Of a stretch of DNA of 17,203 nucleotides, positions 8,377 through 15,566 are shown one piece after another. Below the pieces are notes generated by a model. The model saw nothing but the letters and a program-made list of their open reading frames with translations, was not told the DNA's origin and did no database searches. Source of the stretch: Pseudomonadota bacterium (GTDB lineage: Bacteria > Pseudomonadota > Alphaproteobacteria > Rhizobiales > Xanthobacteraceae); assembly GCA_023434095.1 (NCBI GenBank), contig JAEYTJ010000133.1, forward strand, positions 1 through 17,203, in the 5' to 3' direction. Positions within the stretch are counted from its first letter, which is position 1. Every line of letters begins with the position of its first letter. Position numbers and translations under genes: made by a program.

Positions 8377-10182
8377 TCACTGCGCGCGCGCCAGCGTCGT
8401 GTTGGCGAGCAGGCTCTCGGCCGGCGGCGTGTCGGTGCGCGGCATGATGCCGAGCATCGGCCCGATACGGGAGATGATCCTGCCCGTCGTCGGGGCGGCG
8501 TTCCAGCCGGAGGTGGCGAAGCCGTAGGTGCCCTCGACCGGCTGCGGCTCGTCGAGCATCACCAGCACGAGGTACTGCGGATTGTCCATGGGGAAAACGC
8601 CCGTGAAGGTCGTGAGCAGCCGGGTCTTCGAGTAGCGGCCGTTGATCACCTTCTCCGCCGTTCCGGTCTTGCCGCCGGCATAGAAGCCGGGAACGTTGAC
8701 CTTCTTGGCCGAACCCTTCTCGGCGTTGAGGCGCAGCAGATAGCGCATCCGGGCGCTGGTCTCGGGTTTGATGATCGGCGTGGCGACCGCCAGCGCCTCC
8801 TCCCGCGTGCGCTTGAGGAAGGTGGGGGGAATGAGGTCGCCGCCATTCACCAGCGCGTTCACCGCCATCACCGCCTGCAGCGGCGCGACGGCAAGGCCGT
8901 GACCGAAGGCGATGGTGGCCGTGTTCACCTCGCCCCAACGCTTGGGCACGATCGGCATGGCGCTTTCGGGAAGCTCGGTGCGCAGCCGGTCCAGCTGGCC
9001 GGCCTTCGCGAGAAACGCCTTGTGCGCGTCGACGCCGAGCGAGAGCGCCATCTTGGCCGTGCCGATGTTGGACGAGAACAGGAACACCTCGGGAAGCGTC
9101 AGCACGCGGTTTTCCGCGTGGTAGTCGCTGATCCTGAAGCGGCCGAAGCTCAACGCGCCGCGCGCATCCAGCGTCGAGTTGATGGTGAAGCGCCCGCTGT
9201 CGAGCGCCATGGCGAAGGTCAGAGCCTTGAAGGTCGATCCCATCTCGAACACGCCCGTGGTCAGGCGGTTGAGGTTCTTCGGGTCGAGCGAGCGCGCCGG
9301 ATCGTTGGCGTCGAAATCCGGCAGCGAGGCCATGGCGACGATCTCGCCGGTGCGCACGTCCACCACCGTGCCCGCGGCGGCGATGGCCTTGAACTTCTCC
9401 TTGGCGGCGAAAAGCTCGTCGCGCAGCACGTGCTGCACGCGCAGATCGAGCGCCAGCTCCACAGGCTCCTGCTGGCGGTCGGAGGCGAAGCCGGCGAGGT
9501 GCAGATCGGCGAGCCCCCGCGTGTCGACCCATTTCTCGATGCCGGCAATGCCCTGATTGTCGATATTGGTGGAGCCGAGCACATGCGCACCCAGCGTGCC
9601 GCCGGGATAGATGCGCCGGTTCTCGGTCATGAAGCCGATGCCGGGCAGGCCGAGATTGTGGATCTCGCGCTGCTGCTGCGGGGTGATGTCGCGCTTGAGC
9701 CAGATGAAGCCGCGATCGGTCGAGAGCCGCTGGCGCAGCTCGTTCGAGTCGAGGTCGGGCAGCACGGCGGTGAGCGCCTCCACCGCCTCGTCGACATCGA
9801 TCAGCCGGCGTGGCTCGCCATAGAGCGAGGCGGACTTCACGTCCGTCGCCAGCACCAGCCCGTTGCGGTCGACGATGTCCGGCCGCGCCGAGGCGACGGC
9901 ATCGGTAGCCACGATCCGCCGCGCCACCGCGCCCTCCGGCGCCGAGGCCAGCATGGCAAGACGGCCGCCAATGGCCAGGTAGACCCCGCCGAACACGATC
10001 ATGCACAGCACGATGCGCGCGCGGGCCACCGCATGGGGTTCCGGCCGGCCGCGCCCGAAGGCGGCCCGGACGATGGCGAGCAGGCCGCGCAGCAGCACAT
10101 GCGGCAATCGCAGCAGATGGCGCGGCAGGCGCAGAAGGCGGCGGCCGATCGCGGAGGCGGGTGTCTTCGAAACGGTGCTCAT
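8377..10182 (-). CDS. ftsI: FtsI (PBP3), septal peptidoglycan transpeptidase
   Basis: A 601-residue class B penicillin-binding protein that crosslinks septal peptidoglycan with FtsW. Order of features: a basic cytoplasmic N-terminus of about 55 residues, one membrane segment near 56-72, a pedestal domain (including DIVDRNGLVLAT at 102-113 and RIYPGGTLGAHVLG near 190-203), then the transpeptidase domain with GSTFK (active Ser306, Lys309), SSN (360-362) and KTGT (495-498). All catalytic motifs are intact. The N-terminus carries three 7-residue units beginning LLR (residues 16-36), an unusual feature. The ATG at 10182 has GAGGTGG about 7 bases upstream; 15 bases separate it from ftsL. The C-terminal tail after residue 570 is short and polar. 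Confidence 0.97.
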   Translation of the reverse strand: MSTVSKTPASAIGRRLLRLPRHLLRLPHVLLRGLLAIVRAAFGRGRPEPHAVARARIVLCMIVFGGVYLAIGGRLAMLASAPEGAVARRIVATDAVASARPDIVDRNGLVLATDVKSASLYGEPRRLIDVDEAVEALTAVLPDLDSNELRQRLSTDRGFIWLKRDITPQQQREIHNLGLPGIGFMTENRRIYPGGTLGAHVLGSTNIDNQGIAGIEKWVDTRGLADLHLAGFASDRQQEPVELALDLRVQHVLRDELFAAKEKFKAIAAAGTVVDVRTGEIVAMASLPDFDANDPARSLDPKNLNRLTTGVFEMGSTFKALTFAMALDSGRFTINSTLDARGALSFGRFRISDYHAENRVLTLPEVFLFSSNIGTAKMALSLGVDAHKAFLAKAGQLDRLRTELPESAMPIVPKRWGEVNTATIAFGHGLAVAPLQAVMAVNALVNGGDLIPPTFLKRTREEALAVATPIIKPETSARMRYLLRLNAEKGSAKKVNVPGFYAGGKTGTAEKVINGRYSKTRLLTTFTGVFPMDNPQYLVLVMLDEPQPVEGTYGFATSGWNAAPTTGRIISRIGPMLGIMPRTDTPPAESLLANTTLARAQ

Positions 10183-10197
10183 GGTGCCACCTCGCGA

Positions 10198-10791
10198 TTA
10201 CTGGCCGACATCGCCGGGGGGAAGCATCGGCGCGGCGATTGCCGGATTGAGCGGCGCGCCGACGACGCCCTGCGGGCCCGCGGGGCTGCGGCGCGGCGTG
10301 CCCATCGTGCCCGCCGACGGCATCGCCGAGAGCGGCAGCGGTTCGGCGGAAAAGGGCTGTTCGGGCAGCGGCGCATCGTCGGGAAGCTTGGCGACCGGCG
10401 CGCTGCGCGCCGGCCTGGCGGGCTTGGGCGCAGCGGCTTCCGCCGCCGGCGGATTGAGCGAGGGCCCGTCCACCAGCGCCTCGATCATGCCGCCCAGCGC
10501 GTCGCCGCCCGCCTCCGGCTTGGCCGGAAGGCTGGCCAGGCGGTCCATATGGTCGACATCGAGCGGCTGCATGTCGAGGTGCTTTTCCGCCAGCGCCTGA
10601 ACGCGGTCGGGCGCGGTGCGGCGCGCCCACTCGGCGTGCAGCACCGCGATGCGATCGCGCTCGGCACGGATTTCGGTCCGCAGCTTGGCGATCTCCTGCG
10701 CCTCGAAGGCCGAGGAATATTTGACGTGGTAGACAATGCCCGCCGCGGCGAGCAGCGCGATGACCGAGACGGCGTTGAGTATGCGGAACAT
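10198..10791 (-). CDS. ftsL: FtsL-type division protein with long Pro/Ala-rich tail
   Basis: The protein is 197 residues long. A hydrophobic segment (about 7-22) starts almost at the N-terminus and is followed by a charged heptad-like helix (about 27-60, AKLRTEIRAERDRIAVLHAEW) and a conserved-looking R-x-x-x-LAEKHLDMQPL stretch, the layout of FtsL, which bridges FtsB and the FtsW/FtsI synthase in the periplasm. From about residue 90 the sequence becomes rich in Pro, Ala and Gly, making it markedly longer than the roughly 120 residues of E. coli FtsL. FtsL is poorly conserved, so the call rests on topology plus position between rsmH and ftsI. The ATG is preceded by GAGG overlapping the rsmH stop; the gap is 9 bases. 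Confidence 0.88.
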   Translation of the reverse strand: MFRILNAVSVIALLAAAGIVYHVKYSSAFEAQEIAKLRTEIRAERDRIAVLHAEWARRTAPDRVQALAEKHLDMQPLDVDHMDRLASLPAKPEAGGDALGGMIEALVDGPSLNPPAAEAAAPKPARPARSAPVAKLPDDAPLPEQPFSAEPLPLSAMPSAGTMGTPRRSPAGPQGVVGAPLNPAIAAPMLPPGDVGQ

Positions 10792-10800
10792 GTCTCGACC

Positions 10801-11838
10801 TCAGCGGCGGCGGGGAGCATCAAGGGCGGGCAGAGGCGGCAGCAGCGATCCGAGATCGCCGCCGGCATGCGCCGGCGCAGGGGTGCGGGCGGCCGCCCGC
10901 AGCTTGGACGAACGCGCCCGCGGATTGGCGGCACGCTCCTCCTCGCCGGGCTCGACCGCGCCGCGCGCCAGCAGCGTGAAGCTCGGGGCCGCGCTGGACA
11001 CCGCCGGCAGGTGGCGCGAGCCGGCTGCCACCTTGGCGCGGTTGGCGAGGAAGTTCTTGACGATGCGGTCTTCCAGCGAATGGAAGGTCACCACCACCAG
11101 CCGCCCGCCGGGCTTGAGGATACGCTCGGCCGCTTCGAGGGCGCGGGCGAGCTCGCCCAGTTCGTCGTTCACCGCGATGCGCAGCGCCTGGAAGGTGCGG
11201 GTGGCGGGGTGAGGCTCGTGCGGCTTCGCCCACACCACCTTGGAGACGATGTCGGCGAGTTGCAGCGTGCGCTCGATCGGCGCCTGCGCCCGCGCGGCGA
11301 GGATCGCCTTGGCCACGGCGCGCGAATGCCGCTCCTCACCGAAGCGGTAGATGAGGTTGGCGAGTTCGGTCTCCGAGAGCTTCGCCACCAGATCGGCGGC
11401 CGACGGCCCGTCCTGCGACATGCGCATGTCGAGCGGCCCGTCACGGCGGAAGGAGAAGCCGCGCTCTCCCTCATCAATCTGCATGGAGGACACACCGATA
11501 TCGAGCACGACCCCGTCGACCAGCGGCGCGCCCTGCGCCTGCGCCACCTCGTCGAGCGCGCCGAAACGCTCGGGCACCAGCGTCAGTCGCCCCTCGAATT
11601 CAGCGACCAGCGCCTGCCCGTCGTGGATGGCATTGGGATCGCGGTCGATGGCGATCACCCGGCAGTCGGCGGCAGCGAGAATGGCGCGCGTGTAGCCGCC
11701 GGCACCGAAGGTCCCGTCGACATAGACGCCGCCCGGCTGCGGAGCGAGATAGTGCAGGACCTCGTTCAACAGGACAGGCAGATGACGGGCCGGTCCGCCG
11801 GCAGCGTCCGTCTCCGAACCGCCGCGACCCGCCATCAT
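10801..11838 (-). CDS. rsmH: RsmH, 16S rRNA C1402 N4-methyltransferase
   Basis: This S-adenosylmethionine-dependent enzyme (also called MraW) methylates the N4 of cytidine 1402 in 16S rRNA. The roughly 345-residue protein shows HLPVLLNEVL (19-28), the SAM-binding DGTFGAGGYT (41-50), AIDRDPNAI (63-71), LDIGVSSMQID, IYRFGEERHSRA and TFHSLEDRIVK (251-261), the standard set in the standard order. The C-terminus is extended by a Pro/Ala-rich tail. The start is ATGATG at 11838/11835; the first ATG overlaps the mraZ stop as ATGA, so rsmH is probably translated by coupled reinitiation. Longer in-frame extension upstream runs through mraZ in another frame and is not credible. Confidence 0.97.
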   Translation of the reverse strand: MMAGRGGSETDAAGGPARHLPVLLNEVLHYLAPQPGGVYVDGTFGAGGYTRAILAAADCRVIAIDRDPNAIHDGQALVAEFEGRLTLVPERFGALDEVAQAQGAPLVDGVVLDIGVSSMQIDEGERGFSFRRDGPLDMRMSQDGPSAADLVAKLSETELANLIYRFGEERHSRAVAKAILAARAQAPIERTLQLADIVSKVVWAKPHEPHPATRTFQALRIAVNDELGELARALEAAERILKPGGRLVVVTFHSLEDRIVKNFLANRAKVAAGSRHLPAVSSAAPSFTLLARGAVEPGEEERAANPRARSSKLRAAARTPAPAHAGGDLGSLLPPLPALDAPRRR

Positions 11839-12314
11839 ACCCCATCGGCGCGGGAATCCCGCGTCGCCCCCTGAGAGCCGATCTCCTGCTTCAGCGCACG
11901 CACCTTGGCGGTGGCCTCCGCCAGATGCGTCCGGAAGCGATCGGGCTCCCAGATCCGAAAATGATCCCCGAGGCCGACCAGCACGGCCTCGTCCCTGATT
12001 TGCGCATGGGCTTTGAGCCCTTCGCCGAGCATCACGCGGCCCTCCGGATCGAGCTTCACCATCTCGATCGCCCCGTAGAGCGCACCCGCCAGTTCCTCCC
12101 GCGCTTCCGAATACGGCGGATAGCGCGCGATCAGGGCGTCGATCCCCGCCATCAGCCGCGCCCCGCCCGCCTGCAGGGCGGGAAGGTCGAGCGCCGGATG
12201 GCAGTACAGATGCTCCAGCCCGTCCCGCGCCAGAAGTGCGCGGTACGGCGCCGGGATCGACATCCGGCCCTTGGAATCGAGCCGCACCGTGTAGGTCGAT
12301 ACGAAACGTTCCAT
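11835..12314 (-). CDS. mraZ: MraZ, transcriptional regulator of the dcw cluster
   Basis: The 159-residue protein contains two SpoVT/AbrB-like half-domains, each with a D-x-x-GR motif: DSKGR at 13-17 (followed by MSIPAPYR) and DPEGR at 89-93. This duplication is diagnostic for MraZ. In E. coli MraZ represses its own operon by binding TGGG direct repeats; a matching array is present upstream here (12440-12473). The start is the ATG at 12314, giving the family-typical MERFVSTYTVRLDSKGR beginning, although the Shine-Dalgarno (AGGGGC) is weak. The stop overlaps the rsmH start by four bases. It heads the dcw operon, with a leader of about 120 bases if the predicted promoter is correct. Confidence 0.97.
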   Translation of the reverse strand: MERFVSTYTVRLDSKGRMSIPAPYRALLARDGLEHLYCHPALDLPALQAGGARLMAGIDALIARYPPYSEAREELAGALYGAIEMVKLDPEGRVMLGEGLKAHAQIRDEAVLVGLGDHFRIWEPDRFRTHLAEATAKVRALKQEIGSQGATRDSRADGV

Positions 12315-12439
12315 CGGCCCGGCACGCCCCTACGCAAACACGCCCCGCGGCAGGGTTCGCACTGCGCAAAAAATGACCGACGACCGACGCCGGAACGGCG
12401 CATTCGGCCTTGCTTACGCGGTACTGCAACGGGATGATT

Positions 12440-12473
12440 TGGGATACCATGGGACATAATGGGCGTCAATGGA
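12440..12473. promoter_or_regulatory. Predicted MraZ operator (four TGGG/TGGA boxes, 10-bp period)
   Basis: On the plus strand TGGG begins at 12440, 12450 and 12460, and TGGA at 12470, all in exact 10-bp register with A/T-rich spacers. The known E. coli MraZ site is a set of TGGGN direct repeats with 5-base spacers, the same 10-bp period. The array covers the predicted mraZ promoter from -35 to -10. It lies upstream of a convincing mraZ gene, so assignment is strong by analogy, though orientation relative to the E. coli site was not verified. Confidence 0.8.
12441..12469 (-). promoter_or_regulatory. Predicted sigma-70-type promoter of the dcw operon
   Basis: Reading leftward, TTGACG (12469-12464) and TATCCC (12446-12441) are separated by 17 bases, the optimal spacing for the housekeeping sigma factor. 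Transcription would start near 12434, giving a leader of roughly 120 bases before mraZ. The boxes are interleaved with the TGGG repeats, so MraZ bound there would block RNA polymerase. Confidence 0.65.
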
Positions 12474-12496
12474 ATGACCCCGGCGAAACCACGTCC

Positions 12497-12511
12497 TGTG
12501 GAGTGTCCACA
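12497..12511. promoter_or_regulatory. Perfect palindrome TGTGGA-N3-TCCACA
   Basis: A 6-3-6 inverted repeat lies 24 bases beyond the MraZ array, in the divergent mraZ/amidase region. It looks like an operator for a dimeric regulator. Each arm ends like a DnaA box (TTATCCACA; 7 of 9 and 6 of 9 matches), but neither is a good match, so the binding protein is unknown. Confidence 0.4.
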
Positions 12512-12607
12512 CGCGTGATTCCGCCGCAGCCGGCATCCCGCGATTAACGCCCCATGAACCTTAAGAATCTGTTGAATCACCCACGGGCGAAGATTAGCTG
12601 CTGGGCG

Positions 12608-13414
12608 ATGAGCGACACCGACGCCCCCTTCCCGCCCGACTCGCCGCTGGTAGCCGAGGTCCTGCCGTCGCCGAACAGCGGTCCGCGCCTCGGCGTCCAC
12701 CGGCCGGACATGCTGCTGCTGCACTATACGGGCATGGAATCGACCGCCGAGGCGATTGCCTGGCTGCGCTCGCCCGACCGTCAGGTCTCGGCTCATTACG
12801 TAGTGCTGGAAACGGGGCGCATCCTCCAGCTGGTGCCCGAATCGCGACGCGCCTGGCACGCCGGCGCGGCGTTCTGGGCCGGGGCCACCGACATCAATTC
12901 GCACTCGATCGGCATCGAGATCGCCAATCCCGGCCACGATTTCGGCTACCCGCCCTTTCCCGCCATCCAGGTCGAAGCCGTCACGGCGCTGGCCAAGGAC
13001 ATCCTCTCGCGGCAGACCATCCCGCCCGACCGGGTGCTTGCCCATTCCGACGTCGCCCCGACCCGCAAGGACGACCCCGGCGAGAAGTTTCCCTGGGAGG
13101 TGCTGCACCGCTTCGGCGTGGGACATCTCGTGGAGGAGGTCCCACCCCAAGACGGGCGGTTCTTCATGCGCGGCGAGCATGGCCAGCCGATCGAGGCCTT
13201 GCAGGCGATGCTCGCCCTCTACGGCTATGACGTGCCGGTCACCGGAACGTTCTGCGCGCAGACGGAGGCCGTCGTCCGGGCCTTCCAGCGCCATTTTCGC
13301 CGTGCCCGCGTCGACGGTATCGCTGACGTCTCGACGCTGGCGACGCTGTACGCGCTCTGTGCCGCGCGCCCCTCGGCGGCCGCAGGCCGAGCGGAACAGG
13401 CCGACGGCGCCTGA
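12608..13414 (+). CDS. N-acetylmuramoyl-L-alanine amidase (AmpD/AmiD type) with peptidoglycan-binding domain
   Basis: A 268-residue zinc amidase of the Amidase_2 family that should cleave the MurNAc-L-Ala bond of muropeptides. Residues aligning with AmpD are visible: His39 in LLHYTG, Glu104 in SIGIEI, and His146, Lys154, Asp156 in AHSDVAPTRKDDPG, with the same 8- and 10-residue spacings as AmpD His154-Lys162-Asp164. Residues about 185-252 (PIEALQAMLALYGYDVPVTG and following) form a PG_binding_1-like domain, giving the AmiD architecture. No signal peptide or lipobox is visible from this ATG or from the in-frame ATG at 12554, so the location is unclear. I prefer 12608 because the extra residues do not look like family sequence; neither start has a strong Shine-Dalgarno. 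Confidence 0.88.
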   Translation: MSDTDAPFPPDSPLVAEVLPSPNSGPRLGVHRPDMLLLHYTGMESTAEAIAWLRSPDRQVSAHYVVLETGRILQLVPESRRAWHAGAAFWAGATDINSHSIGIEIANPGHDFGYPPFPAIQVEAVTALAKDILSRQTIPPDRVLAHSDVAPTRKDDPGEKFPWEVLHRFGVGHLVEEVPPQDGRFFMRGEHGQPIEALQAMLALYGYDVPVTGTFCAQTEAVVRAFQRHFRRARVDGIADVSTLATLYALCAARPSAAAGRAEQADGA

Positions 13415-13653
13415 AATTGCGGCACGCTGTTAGTTTGAGCGACATGCATCATGATTCTGCGCGGCCAACGCCGGTCGCGCAACAATCGTGCGCGCCTGCT
13501 GCGATTGCACCACATTGAACGGTACTCCCGCGGGGTTGCGGCCGGGGAGCGTTCCGAATGCGACCGATCTCGTCTGTCACGGGTCACATTCGTACCCGAT
13601 TTGGTTGGCTTTTCCCGGCCATCGAAATCGGATGAAAAGGCTTTCGCCTCGTA

Positions 13654-14172
13654 ATGAACGTTTCCCGCCTCGCTTATGCTTGTCTCTTCGTCTCTCTCTT
13701 CGTCACTTCTTCGATCGGCTCCGTCAGCGCCAAATCGATCTTCGAGCGCCCCGTCCCGGCACCGCGCCAGAATTCGGAAATAAATCTCTCATCCTCCAAA
13801 ACTAATCTCGCCGAGCTCGTCGACCGCGAGGCCCGCGCCAACGGCGTCCCGGTCGCCCTCGCCCGCGCCGTGGTGCGGATCGAGAGCAACTGGAAGGTCC
13901 AGACCACCGGCCGGGCCGGCGAGGTCGGGCTCATGCAGATCAAGCACCAGACCGCGCGCGGCATGGGCTACAAGGGCTCCCGCGCCAAGCTCTACGAGCC
14001 CGCCACCAATATTCGCTGGGGCATGCGCTACCTCGCCGGCGCCTATCGCCTGGCGGGCGGCGACACCTGCGGCACCGTGATGCGCTACCAAGGCGGCCAC
14101 GGCGCCAAGCGCATGTCGTCGACGGCGCGCAGCTATTGCTCCAAGGCCCGCACCATCATGGCCTCCAACTGA
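13654..14172 (+). CDS. Small secreted lytic transglycosylase (SLT domain)
   Basis: The 172-residue protein has a signal peptide (hydrophobic residues about 5-22, probable cleavage after SVSA at 26) and a compact SLT domain. Glu77 in VRIESNW is the expected catalytic acid, followed by GEVGLMQI (89-96), NIRWGMRYLAG (119-129) and YQGGHG (145-150), the normal family 1 order. It would cleave glycan strands in the periplasm with formation of 1,6-anhydro-MurNAc. It is near the minimum length for such enzymes, with no added binding domain. A pair of cysteines near the C-terminus (139 and 162) may form a disulfide. The Shine-Dalgarno (AAGG, 13 bases upstream) is distant. The 239-base gap before it holds one GATTC site but no promoter I can defend. 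Confidence 0.9.
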   Translation: MNVSRLAYACLFVSLFVTSSIGSVSAKSIFERPVPAPRQNSEINLSSSKTNLAELVDREARANGVPVALARAVVRIESNWKVQTTGRAGEVGLMQIKHQTARGMGYKGSRAKLYEPATNIRWGMRYLAGAYRLAGGDTCGTVMRYQGGHGAKRMSSTARSYCSKARTIMASN

Positions 14173-14246
14173 CGCGGAGGTCCCCCCGCGCAGGTGCCCG
14201 CGCCAATGGACCGGACGCCCCGGCGGCCTCTTCGCTCACCACGCAC

Positions 14247-14275
14247 TTGACGCCGGCGCCGCACTCCCGCATGTG
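14247..14275 (+). promoter_or_regulatory. Predicted rnpB promoter
   Basis: TTGACG (14247-14252) and CATGTG (14270-14275) are 17 bases apart. The expected initiation point, about 7 bases after the -10 box, falls at 14282, which is exactly the first base of the RNase P helix P1. Agreement of the promoter with an independently read RNA end supports both calls. Confidence 0.6.
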
Positions 14276-14281
14276 CAGGGC

Positions 14282-14660
<379 letters not shown>

Positions 14661-14741
14661 ACCCACCTCCCCCGCGCCATTGGCGCCGGGCCACGGGCTT
14701 GCTACGGCTTGGCTCCCGCCAACCGTGAAGGAGCTCACCCC

Positions 14742-15551
14742 ATGGCGATCCGCATTCTCCTTGCCGGTGCCACCGGCTGGGTCGGGCGCGCCCTCGCGCC
14801 CGCCATCGCCGCAGCGCCCGATCTCGACCTCGTCGCTGCCGTCGCCCGGTCCCATGCCGGCACGGATCTCGGCACCGCGCTTGGCGGCGCCGCCACCGGC
14901 GTGCCGGTCTTCGCCAGCGTGGCGGAGGCGCTCGCCGTTCCCGCCGACGTGCTGATCGACTACACCAAGCCCGGCGTGGTGAAGGCCAATGCCCGGGCGG
15001 CGCTGGAAGCCGGGCTCGGCGTGGTGATCGGCACCTCCGGCCTCGGCGCGGCGGACTATGCCGAGCTCGACGAGGTGGCGAAGGCTCACAGGGCCGGCCT
15101 TCTCGCCGCCGGCAACTTCTCCGTCACCGCGACGCTGCTCAAGCGCTTCACGCTGGAGGCGGCGAAATATGTCGCCGATGTCGAACTCATCGACTACGCC
15201 TCCGCCGGCAAGCCCGATGCGCCGTCCGGCACCGGGCGCGAACTCGCCGAAGCGCTGGCGCAGCAGCGCCAGCCGGCGACATCGCGCCCGATCGCCGAGG
15301 TGGTCGGCGTGCCGGAAACGCGCGGCGGCGCCTTCGGCGAGGGCTCGCGCGAGGTGCGGGTTCACGCGCTGCGCCTTCCCTCCTTCGTGCTGGGGGTGGA
15401 GGCCATCTTCGGCGCCCCGGACGAGCGGCTCACCATTCGCCACGACGCCGGCTCGTCTGCCGCACCCTATGTCGCCGGTACGCTGCTCGCCGCCCGCAAG
15501 GTGCAGGGCTGGATCGGGGTGAGACGCGGCCTCGACACGCTGCTCGACTGA
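14742..15551 (+). CDS. DapB-family dihydrodipicolinate reductase with altered active site
   Basis: A 269-residue protein with DapB layout: nucleotide-binding GATGWVG (9-15), DVLIDYTKP (69-77), VIGTSGL (95-101), AAGNFSVTATLL (132-143) and DAPSGTGRELAE (159-170). Canonical DapB reduces 4-hydroxy-tetrahydrodipicolinate in the lysine/meso-DAP pathway, and the E. coli active site is HHRHK before VDAPSGT. Here that segment is ASAGK: the catalytic His159/His160 equivalents become Ala153/Ser154, and only the Lys (157) and the DAPSGT loop remain. The later GEH motif is also replaced (VLGVEAIF). It may be a divergent reductase or have another substrate. The ATG at 14742 has AAGGAG 8 bases upstream. I therefore give no gene symbol, although automated pipelines would probably name it dapB. 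Confidence 0.85.
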   Translation: MAIRILLAGATGWVGRALAPAIAAAPDLDLVAAVARSHAGTDLGTALGGAATGVPVFASVAEALAVPADVLIDYTKPGVVKANARAALEAGLGVVIGTSGLGAADYAELDEVAKAHRAGLLAAGNFSVTATLLKRFTLEAAKYVADVELIDYASAGKPDAPSGTGRELAEALAQQRQPATSRPIAEVVGVPETRGGAFGEGSREVRVHALRLPSFVLGVEAIFGAPDERLTIRHDAGSSAAPYVAGTLLAARKVQGWIGVRRGLDTLLD

Positions 15552-15566
15552 TGTACGAGCCCCGGC

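Noticed and set aside
8372..10630. A 752-codon minus-strand open frame overlapping ftsI and ftsL in another frame
   Set aside because: It shares bases with ftsI, whose SxxK, SxN and KTG motifs are intact in the other frame; composition is shadow-like.
8338..11874. A 1178-codon open frame on the plus strand opposite ftsI, ftsL and rsmH
   Set aside because: It is fully antisense to well-recognised genes, is rich in Arg/His/Gly typical of GC-rich shadow frames, and shows no domain. The minus-strand genes explain the region.
12439..12460. A plus-strand promoter for the amidase using CATAAT (12455-12460)
   Set aside because: CATAAT is an acceptable -10, but no -35 is found at 16-18 bases upstream; the same bases are better explained by the MraZ array and the leftward promoter.
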